Of a stretch of 8,848 nt of DNA, positions 1 to 5,989 are shown piece after piece. Within the stretch, counting starts at the first letter, position 1, and each line of letters begins with the position of its first letter. The stretch comes from Acidobacteriota bacterium (GTDB lineage Bacteria > Acidobacteriota > Vicinamibacteria > Vicinamibacterales > UBA2999): contig JACCSI010000516.1 of the NCBI GenBank assembly GCA_013813075.1, positions 1 to 8,848 of the forward strand. The letters run 5' to 3'. The translations under genes and the position numbers were made by a program. The notes under the pieces were generated by a model. The model worked only from the letters and a program-made list of their open reading frames with translations. It was not told the DNA's origin and did no database searches.

Positions 1-973
1 CGTTGGCTCTGCGCGACAGTCCGGCAATGACCCCGACGATCGCGAGAGTCACGACACCCCAGCCGAGAAACAGGGTGCGCTCGCCCCAGATGCCTTGCGG
101 CCCCGCGAGATTGTTGCCCACCAGCCATCGGCCAACGATCGTATGTTCGGAGGGCACGAGAAACGATCGCCAGTCGGCCGACAGCGCGGCCGCTTCCCCA
201 CCCTCACTGCTGCGACCGAGATACGGCGTCATCAGCGGCAGGAGGACAGCCACTGCGAACAGGCCACTCGCCAGCAACTGGACGGCGCGCGTTGTCGCGT
301 CGCCGCGATGGCGGGTCGCCTGCAACCACATCGCCCAGGTTCCGAGTAGCAGCGCCAGCAGGAGCGCGAGGTACCACGACACCAGCGCCGTGAACACCGC
401 GGGAATCCACCAGCGCGCGACATTGGCCCAGGTCGGAGACGACCACCAGCGCTCGAACGCCAGCAGCGACAGCGGCAGCCCCGCGTTCCACGTCAGGTTC
501 AGGTGAGCGTTGTGGAGCAGCGTGAATGTGGAGAAGCCGTACGCGAGTCCTGCCACGAGCGACGCCGGGGTGTCCTGTGTCCACGCGTGCGCCAGCACGA
601 ACATGGCGTACGCGCTCAGCGCCGGCCCAGTCAATTGCAGCAGGTTGAACTCGAGAATCGCGTTGCCGGTCGCCCACCAGATCGGCGCGCCAATCACGCC
701 CAGCGCCGCCATGTGGTCGGTATGCGCGAGCGCCTGGCGGGCGGGGTAGAACATGTTGGCGTCGAACAGGGAGCGTCCGGTCGACACGGCATGGCCAACC
801 CAGGCCAGCACCCACGCCTGCACGCGGCCGTCTCCGGAGTGCAAGGCGCTGCCGAACGCGGAGAGATTGGTGAAGGGAGACAGCATCACCATGGCTCCCG
901 CGAGCATGGCAATGGCCACGCTCACATGCATCCACGGTGACAGTGTCATCCCCTGGGTCATCCCCTGGGTCAT
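1..973 (-). CDS. Polytopic membrane protein, GT-C glycosyltransferase-like, partial (runs off left edge)
   Basis: An uninterrupted minus-strand frame gives 324 residues from the first ATG at 973 to the window edge; its C-terminus is missing. The product is a multi-span membrane protein, with hydrophobic segments near residues 15-32, 87-102, 112-131, 136-153, 162-174, 189-217, 231-250 and 301-319. The layout resembles GT-C/PMT-type lipid-linked sugar transferases of the kind found as hypothetical proteins in acidobacteria. After the first span comes an acidic SGDGRVQAW (46-54), then SLFDANMFYP (68-77), then a His-rich LLHNAHLNLTW (152-162). GT-C enzymes carry a catalytic acidic residue in the first outer loop, and D48 is the candidate. 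The family call is by resemblance only. The start is ambiguous: in-frame ATGs at 973, 961 and 949 lie in a 12-bp tandem repeat, and M15 (931) is a fourth. The gene starts 77 bp after the M14 stop. Confidence 0.78.
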   Translation of the reverse strand, partial: MTQGMTQGMTLSPWMHVSVAIAMLAGAMVMLSPFTNLSAFGSALHSGDGRVQAWVLAWVGHAVSTGRSLFDANMFYPARQALAHTDHMAALGVIGAPIWWATGNAILEFNLLQLTGPALSAYAMFVLAHAWTQDTPASLVAGLAYGFSTFTLLHNAHLNLTWNAGLPLSLLAFERWWSSPTWANVARWWIPAVFTALVSWYLALLLALLLGTWAMWLQATRHRGDATTRAVQLLASGLFAVAVLLPLMTPYLGRSSEGGEAAALSADWRSFLVPSEHTIVGRWLVGNNLAGPQGIWGERTLFLGWGVVTLAIVGVIAGLSRRAN

Positions 974-982
974 CCCCTGGGT
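947..982. repeat. Three perfect 12-bp tandem repeats carrying in-frame start codons
   Basis: The plus-strand unit catcccctgggt is present three times without mismatch; on the minus strand each is ACCCAGGGGATG. Each unit ends in ATG, and the unit is four codons long, so all three ATGs (973, 961, 949) are in the frame of the membrane-protein gene and the N-terminus reads as repeated Thr-Gln-Gly-Met. An AGGGG abuts each ATG, too close to serve it. From the preceding unit it lies 12 nt before the next ATG, longer than usual. Confidence 0.9.
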
Positions 983-1050
983 CGTGCCCTCGGCCGTCCC
1001 GTGAGTCGTCTGCTGGCCCTTCCTAACCTTTCGCGCGTCAATGTGAGAAC
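974..1050. other. Gap between M14 gene and membrane-protein gene
   Basis: This gap is 77 bp. On the minus strand it holds GAGGG (989-993 on the plus strand), 15 nt before the first ATG at 973, which is farther than an ideal Shine-Dalgarno. The membrane-protein frame stays open through the gap, but no ATG, GTG or TTG in that frame was found between 974 and 1050. No terminator hairpin was seen. Confidence 0.35.
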
Positions 1051-3801
1051 TCAGTAGCCGGGCCCAAGAAGAACTGCGTTCATGAAGAGCAACATGGTGC
1101 CTTCAGAGAACGCGCGATAATTCGCGTCCTCGGCAAACGCAATGACGTGACCCTGGCCGAACGGCTGGTGCATCAGAAACGCCTTCTGCACGAGAATGTC
1201 CTGCGCCTCGGGCCAGACCAGGCCCGACGCGACCAGCCGATCTTTCCGGGCCCAGATCCCGACGTTGCGGCCGCTGTCCAACTTGAGCGGAGCAAACACG
1301 CGAGCGCCTTCGATCATCGCCTGCGCTTCGTCATCTTGACCGGCGCTCAGCCAGTGGTCGGTGTCGATGGTGATGCGAAGAATCGCGCCCGGCTGCGAAG
1401 CGGGTCGCTCGCGCTCGGGCTGGATCGCTTTGTCGTAATCGAAAGTCGCTGCGCTGGCCGCGGCGGCGCCGGATCCGCCAGAGGCACCGGACGCACCAGA
1501 TCCGCCGGATCCGCTCGAGCCCCCAGTTCCGCTCGAACCACCAGCCCCCGCACTCGGGGGAATATCGGGACGTCCGTCCTTCAGCAACGGCGTTGTGCTC
1601 AGCAGCCCCACGTTGGCGCCCGTCGCCCATCGCGTGGCCTCGGCGAGCGTGATCAACGTGCCACCGCCCCGCAGCCAATCCTTCAATCGATTGACGACGG
1701 CATCGTTAATGGCGCCGGCATAGCTTCCAGACGGCAAGATCACGACGTCGAAATCCGAGAAATTCGCGCGCGCGAGCGACGATGTGCGAACTGCCGTCAC
1801 GGATTGGCCGAATCGCCGCTCGAGCGTGTAGCGTGTCCAGCCGGCGGAGAGAGACGAGGTCGGCGCATCCCACGCCAGCAACACCCGTGGCGGTTTCAGG
1901 AACGCGGATTCGTTACTACCGAGCGAGATGCCGGACTCGACATAGGTCGTGTCGGTCGGCACGATCTCGGCACCGTGCCTGGACGCCAATGTCGTGAGTC
2001 GTGCATGTAGATCCGTGGGGTTCCCGGAGGCGCGGAATACCGCCGTGCCGATGGGGAAGCGGCGGCCGTTGAGCGTGAAGGCACCACCCACACTGTGCAG
2101 GCGCAGGCCCTGCCGCAGGGCGTCAACCGTGAGCGCCGCAGCGGCGGTGCCCCACGGCATCACGTACGCGACCTGCGACGGGGCGAAGGTGCGCGGCGGT
2201 GGCGCCGCGTCGTAGGCCATCGGCACCTGCGTCGTGCGCACCCCGACCGCAGTCGAGCTCGTGACCAGTTCCACGTCGTACAGCATTGGCAAGTTCCACG
2301 CGGTAATGTCGTAGATCTGATCTGCCTGGCGACGAGCGCGACGCTCTTCCTGCCGCTGGATAAATTCGGTCGGTTGCTCGGTGTCTGGGTCCAGCAGGTT
2401 ACGTATCAACCGACCGCTGGCCTGTGCATGCGACACGATATAGGTGCCGGCAGGAACCTGGCGGCCGCCGATTGTGAAGGCCTCTTCGGCGCGGCGGACT
2501 TCTATGCCCTGCGTCGCCAGATTACGCGCGAGCTTGTCCGCCCTGGTCGGATCGTGGCCGGGAAGCAGCAGGTACTCACGGCTCGTGCTCTTCTCTCCTT
2601 CGGCAATCGCCGAGCGTCGATAGTCCAGGAACTCGCTTACCAGCCGCTCCCGGTTCTTCGCCGCCGTCATTGCCGTGACCAGCGCCGCGTTGGCGTGTTG
2701 CATCACGGCCTGCCGAAACGTCAGCACGGTGTTATCGTCGCGCGCGTACGACAGCGCGCGTGCCGACGCCTGCTCGTAGGTCATGCCGATCGAGCCCTGG
2801 AAGATCGGCCATGACTCGCCGTAGCCCGGATAGAACGAGTCATACACCTCGCGAATGAAATAGGGCCAGCCGCGCTGGTCGAAGCGCGCGCCGTTGGCGC
2901 GGCCAAACAGCTCGAACGCGGCGACCTGATTTTTCGTGATGTGCGGATTGAGCGGGTCGGCCGGCGGTGCAAAATAGTACGAGTTGTCGCCGCCCTGTTC
3001 GTGGAGGTCGACGGTGACGTGCGGCCAGAAGTCACGCGCCAGGAGAATGCGCCCGCGCGTTTCCGGCTGCGTCTGCGCAAACCAGTCGCGGTTCATATCG
3101 AACAAGTAGTGGTTCGAGCGGCCGCCCGGCCAGGGCTCGTCGTGCTCGGCGTTGTACGGCGTCGGATCCGGCGCCGCCGCGCGACCCTGAAGGTTCTGAA
3201 AGATGAACCGCGCCCGACCGTCCGGGTTTTGCATGGCATCGATCAACACCAGCGACTCGCGCAGCACCACGTCAACGTCGGCGTCGCCCTGTGTCGCCAG
3301 CAGGTGGTACGCCTCGAACAGCGCCGCGTCAGTGGAGGAGATCTCATTGCCATGCACGCCGTGCGAAAGCCATGTGACCACCGGCGCGTCTCTGACGAGG
3401 CGGTCGGCGTCCGCCTGCGAGAGGTTGCGGGGGTCCGCCAGGCGCTGCAAATCGCGCTTGACCTGATCGAGTTTCGCAATGCGCTCGGGGCTCCCGATGA
3501 CCATCACCCACAGCGGCCGGTTTTCCCACGACTTGGCGTATTCGTAGAGACGCACGCGCGTCGGCGCCGCCTTGGCGAGGGCCGCCAGGTAGTCACCCAC
3601 CTGATCAGGCGGCGTGATCTCCATGCCGGTGTCATGGCCAAGCACCTGCTGAATCGTGGGAATCGCCGGGTCGTATCTGGCACCTGGCCACATCGGCTCC
3701 GGTTGCCGCGCCGACACTGCCGCGGGCGCCGCACAGAGACCGACAATCAGAAGGAGAAGGCAGGCTTCAGCAGCACCGCGAAAAGGCAGTCGTGTGGTCA
3801 T
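1051..3801 (-). CDS. Large exported M14-type zinc carboxypeptidase
   Basis: This 916-residue protein has an N-terminal M14 (carboxypeptidase A-like) domain and a long C-terminal extension. Zinc ligands fit H150 and E153 in SHGVHGNE (147-153) and H267 in VDLHEQGG. Substrate-binding residues fit R196 (NPDGRARF) and N237/R238 (FDMNRDW). E343 in GMTYEQASA is the likely general base. A signal peptide is present (R4 and R8, hydrophobic core 12-28, cut near VSA at 31). Residues about 638-745 have alternating hydrophobic strands (RVLLAWDA, FDVVILPSG, GGTLITLAEA) suggesting a glutamine-amidotransferase-like Rossmann domain, interrupted by a Gly/Ser/Ala linker at 750-786. A further 130 residues follow. 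The reading frame stays open upstream to 4086, but that part lies inside the lactamase-like gene and is Arg/Ser-rich, so ATG 3801 was chosen. There is no clear Shine-Dalgarno; GTG 3807 is an alternative. The natural substrate is unknown. Confidence 0.92.
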   Translation of the reverse strand: MTTRLPFRGAAEACLLLLIVGLCAAPAAVSARQPEPMWPGARYDPAIPTIQQVLGHDTGMEITPPDQVGDYLAALAKAAPTRVRLYEYAKSWENRPLWVMVIGSPERIAKLDQVKRDLQRLADPRNLSQADADRLVRDAPVVTWLSHGVHGNEISSTDAALFEAYHLLATQGDADVDVVLRESLVLIDAMQNPDGRARFIFQNLQGRAAAPDPTPYNAEHDEPWPGGRSNHYLFDMNRDWFAQTQPETRGRILLARDFWPHVTVDLHEQGGDNSYYFAPPADPLNPHITKNQVAAFELFGRANGARFDQRGWPYFIREVYDSFYPGYGESWPIFQGSIGMTYEQASARALSYARDDNTVLTFRQAVMQHANAALVTAMTAAKNRERLVSEFLDYRRSAIAEGEKSTSREYLLLPGHDPTRADKLARNLATQGIEVRRAEEAFTIGGRQVPAGTYIVSHAQASGRLIRNLLDPDTEQPTEFIQRQEERRARRQADQIYDITAWNLPMLYDVELVTSSTAVGVRTTQVPMAYDAAPPPRTFAPSQVAYVMPWGTAAAALTVDALRQGLRLHSVGGAFTLNGRRFPIGTAVFRASGNPTDLHARLTTLASRHGAEIVPTDTTYVESGISLGSNESAFLKPPRVLLAWDAPTSSLSAGWTRYTLERRFGQSVTAVRTSSLARANFSDFDVVILPSGSYAGAINDAVVNRLKDWLRGGGTLITLAEATRWATGANVGLLSTTPLLKDGRPDIPPSAGAGGSSGTGGSSGSGGSGASGASGGSGAAAASAATFDYDKAIQPERERPASQPGAILRITIDTDHWLSAGQDDEAQAMIEGARVFAPLKLDSGRNVGIWARKDRLVASGLVWPEAQDILVQKAFLMHQPFGQGHVIAFAEDANYRAFSEGTMLLFMNAVLLGPGY
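1444..1554 (-). repeat. Gly/Ser/Ala low-complexity linker in the M14 protein
   Basis: This encodes residues 750-786 of the M14-type protein, almost only Gly, Ser, Ala and a single Thr. The DNA contains degenerate short repeats around ggatccgcc and ccgctcgagcc. It separates the amidotransferase-like segment from the last 130 residues. Such stretches are usually flexible linkers and tend to vary in length between strains. Confidence 0.8.
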
Positions 3802-3901
3802 GGACACCGCAATGTTACCAAGACGCCGCCCACTCGGGTCGAGGCGACAGGGCGCCCCGCTCGTCCCTACCGCCCTGCGCGCGCTCTGGCCCGTTTCGCG
3901 T
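3802..3901. other. Intergenic gap upstream of the M14 gene, with stem-loop
   Basis: This 100-bp, very GC-rich gap lies between the lactamase-like and M14 genes. It contains the stem-loop described separately. A TAACAT hexamer on the minus strand (3812-3817) sits 10 bp before the ATG, too close for an ordinary promoter with a leader. No clear promoter was found. Confidence 0.3.
3844..3880 (-). other. GC-rich stem-loop between lactamase-like and M14 genes
   Basis: On the minus strand CAGGGCG (3871-3877) pairs perfectly with CGCCCTG (3848-3854) across a 16-nt loop. Three more G-C pairs extend the base after a one-base bulge at 3847. There is no T-tract after it, so it is not a classical intrinsic terminator. 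It could attenuate read-through or protect the upstream mRNA 3' end, or be a chance product of high GC. Confidence 0.3.
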
Positions 3902-4855
3902 TCAACGCGCGGCGTCGAAGTGATTGACGATCGTTTGCGTCGCCCGCCCGATGCGATCTTCCGCCTCACCGTACGGCCCGGTGATGGCATTCGCAAAGAA
4001 CGAGATGATGATGGGTCCCGAGCGGGCGAAGACGATGCCGACGTCATTGGCGAGCACCGGCGGAAAGTCACCAGTCTTGTGGGCAATCGGCACGTCGACG
4101 AAATGTGGGAGTCGGCGCGCGCCCGCTTGCTGCGCGCGCATCATGCGGACGATTTCTTCACCGGCGCTCGTCGACACGATCGTCTGACGCTGGATCGCCT
4201 CCAACATCCGCCCCGTCGCCCGCGGCGTCATCTCACCGAGCCAGTAGGCGCGATCGGTGTTGGTCTTGTCGTTGCGATTGACGCCCTGCGGCAATGCTCC
4301 GTACTTCGCAAACAGCTCGCCCGTGGTTTGCGTCAGGCGCAGACCCTCGCTGTAGCCGCTCTCGCGCAGCCACGCATTGACGCGATCGACGCCGCCGACC
4401 TTGGTAATCGCCAGGTCCGTCGCGGTGTTGTCGCTGGTGATGACCATCTGCATCAGCACGTCGCGAAGCGTCGGCTGCAGCCCGGCGTCGTGATACCTGA
4501 AAATGCCGGAACCGCCCCGAATATCCGCTTTGTGGATCGTCAGCCGCTCATCGAGTAACAGCGTCCCCTTTGCCGCCAATTGATAGGCGAGCACTAAGAC
4601 CGGGAGCTTGATGACGCTGGCGCTGTTGAAGGTCTCGTCGGCGCGCACCGCCGCTTCATCACCCGTGGTGAGATGTTTGACCCACACCCCCGCCCGACCC
4701 GGAAACTGGGCCAGACTCGCGTCCACAATTTGCTGCAATGCCGAGATTTGCTGTGTTGCCGGGACGGGAGCCTGGGCGCGGCCGGCAGCAGTCAATCCGC
4801 CGACACCACAACACAAGGCGAGCAGGTTGCCGGCAGCCAGGCAGGCTTTACTCAT
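3902..4855 (-). CDS. Class A beta-lactamase-like serine hydrolase, exported
   Basis: The protein has 317 residues from the ATG at 4855 and the penicillin-binding-protein/class A beta-lactamase fold signature. The nucleophile motif is SVIK (S80, K83), the SDN loop is at 141-143 (TSDNTATDL), and KTG is at 260-262. It should form an acyl-serine intermediate in the periplasm. The canonical omega-loop ExxLN glutamate is not recognisable; the nearest candidate by spacing is E180 in TTGELF, 39 residues after the SDN serine (about 36 in TEM). It could be a true beta-lactamase of a divergent subgroup or a related peptidase/esterase. A signal peptide is visible (K3, hydrophobic core 5-23, cut near GRAQA at 29). 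An in-frame GTG at 4897 would add 14 residues (with a weak GGGG upstream); neither start has a good Shine-Dalgarno. No regulator of the ampR or blaI type is adjacent. It is separated from GH105 by 113 bp. Confidence 0.9.
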   Translation of the reverse strand: MSKACLAAGNLLALCCGVGGLTAAGRAQAPVPATQQISALQQIVDASLAQFPGRAGVWVKHLTTGDEAAVRADETFNSASVIKLPVLVLAYQLAAKGTLLLDERLTIHKADIRGGSGIFRYHDAGLQPTLRDVLMQMVITSDNTATDLAITKVGGVDRVNAWLRESGYSEGLRLTQTTGELFAKYGALPQGVNRNDKTNTDRAYWLGEMTPRATGRMLEAIQRQTIVSTSAGEEIVRMMRAQQAGARRLPHFVDVPIAHKTGDFPPVLANDVGIVFARSGPIIISFFANAITGPYGEAEDRIGRATQTIVNHFDAAR

Positions 4856-4968
4856 GTGGCGAAATGCTACACGGAACCCGTCTGATTTTACAGCCACGGC
4901 GGCCCCGTTGATCGCAGGATGCCTTCTGTGTTCTCTATGCCATCCGTGATTTCTGTACCTTCGCTGGA
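4856..4968. other. Intergenic gap between GH105 and beta-lactamase-like genes
   Basis: This gap is 113 bp, or 71 bp if the lactamase-like gene starts at the GTG 4897. It is the least GC-rich stretch nearby. On the minus strand a TAAAAT hexamer (4885-4890) lies 29 bp before the ATG at 4855 and could serve as a -10 element, but no matching -35 is seen. A weak GGATG/CATCC inverted repeat (about 4917-4945) has only 5-bp arms. A promoter here is possible but not shown. Confidence 0.3.
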
Positions 4969-5985
4969 TCAGCGTCGCAACTCCTCGATTTCGATCGACG
5001 CCAGCAGCGCCATCGCACCGCCACGGTCATCGCCTCCCGAAACCGCCGGCCGGTTCAGGTAGTAGTCCTTGGTCGCCCCCGCGGCGGTCCCCGAACACAC
5101 GTCGGCCACCGAGCCGTCAGCGCCGATTCGCGTTGACAGTGCCTCCCAGGCGCGATCGATCGCGGACACGAAGCTGCGCTCGAGCCACCCCAGACGGACC
5201 CCGCGCGACATCGCGGCAATCGTCATCGCGGTCACGGTGAATTCCCGATAACTGGTGGGCTCGTCCACGACCTGTCGCCACATACCGTCCTCGGCCTGGT
5301 GTTTTCGCAGCGCGTTCATATGACGGCGATAGATCTCGAGCGCGTTCGCGCGATGTGGCCACGACGCGGGCAGGAGGGCCAGCGCATCGGCGAGACCCAG
5401 TGCGGCGAACCCGTTGCCGCGTCCCCACGCATGCGGCCCTTCCACGGCGTGAATGAACAAGCCGTCCGGCCGTTGCAGTTTCTCCGAGTACGACGTCAGT
5501 AATCGTCCGACCGCGGCGCCGTAGCGGTCGTCCTTCGTCTGCGCACCAACACGCGACCAGACGGCGGACGCCATGAACATGTCGTCCGTCCACTGCCGCG
5601 GAAAGCGGACCGTCTCTTTTGCGGCATCGTTCGGCATGATGAAGTCGGCGCCCTTACGCGCCAGCTCCAGCGCCGCGCTATCGTTGTCCTTCGCCGCAAG
5701 TTCCGCGAAGGCAAGATGACCGGCGAGACTCGTTAACAGATACGGCTCGGCAATCGTCGGCGTCGTACCCGAAAGGAACGGCGCCATGTCCGTGCGGGCC
5801 TTCACGGCGAACTGCGGATCGCCGGTCAGGGCCGACAGGCGCATTGCGCCGGCCCACGACAGCGCGGGAATGTAACTCATGGTGTGCGCCGCTGGATAAC
5901 GCATCGCCAGCACGCGCGCCACATCCAGTGGGCGCCGAGGGGTTGGTGCCTGGGCGAGGGCGAGCAGGCCAACCAAAGCGCTCAT
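4969..5985 (-). CDS. GH105-type unsaturated rhamnogalacturonyl/glycuronyl hydrolase
   Basis: The protein has 338 residues from the ATG at 5985. It resembles glycoside hydrolase family 105 (YteR-like, alpha/alpha-barrel), which removes the unsaturated uronic acid left at the non-reducing end of oligosaccharides by polysaccharide lyases. Visible family landmarks are WTDDMFM (132-138, with the probable catalytic Asp), GLFIHAVE (175-182), WGRGNGF (187-193), DGMWRQVVDEPTSY (233-246) and VCSGTAAGATKDYYLNRP (296-313). The length is slightly under the usual 350-380. The ATG is 4 bp after the stop of the M16 partner gene, so the three genes are probably co-transcribed. The start is unsettled. From the ATG the hydrophobic leader is only about 13 residues with no basic residue and no Shine-Dalgarno. 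A GTG at 6057 has GAGGG 8 nt upstream and gives a full signal peptide. Export is therefore likely. The exact substrate cannot be read from the sequence. Confidence 0.88.
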   Translation of the reverse strand: MSALVGLLALAQAPTPRRPLDVARVLAMRYPAAHTMSYIPALSWAGAMRLSALTGDPQFAVKARTDMAPFLSGTTPTIAEPYLLTSLAGHLAFAELAAKDNDSAALELARKGADFIMPNDAAKETVRFPRQWTDDMFMASAVWSRVGAQTKDDRYGAAVGRLLTSYSEKLQRPDGLFIHAVEGPHAWGRGNGFAALGLADALALLPASWPHRANALEIYRRHMNALRKHQAEDGMWRQVVDEPTSYREFTVTAMTIAAMSRGVRLGWLERSFVSAIDRAWEALSTRIGADGSVADVCSGTAAGATKDYYLNRPAVSGGDDRGGAMALLASIEIEELRR

Positions 5986-5989
5986 CAGG

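Noticed and set aside
204..935. 243-residue minus-strand open frame over the membrane-protein region
   Set aside because: Its product is Arg/Gly-rich without recognisable domains, and it lies out of frame with the longer hydrophobic frame (973 to the edge) that reads as a coherent multi-span protein. It is a shadow.
3850..3857. Perfect palindrome gggcgccc as an operator
   Set aside because: Eight-base GC palindromes are expected by chance at this base composition, and it overlaps one arm of the stem-loop.
2941..3927. 328-residue plus-strand open frame antisense to the M14 gene
   Set aside because: Antisense frames stay open by chance in GC-rich coding DNA. The translation is Arg-rich with no motif, while the opposite strand encodes a full M14 active site.
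3802..4086. 95-residue N-terminal extension of the M14 open frame
   Set aside because: It lies within the lactamase-like coding region containing the KTG motif, is Ser/Arg-rich, and precedes a complete signal peptide starting at 3801.
3656..4558. 300-residue plus-strand open frame antisense to the M14 and lactamase-like genes
   Set aside because: It spans the ends of two real genes on the other strand and has a compositionally odd, Arg/His-rich product.
4885..4890. TAAAAT as a -10 promoter element before the lactamase-like gene
   Set aside because: There is no acceptable -35 at the right distance, and a single AT-rich hexamer is weak evidence.
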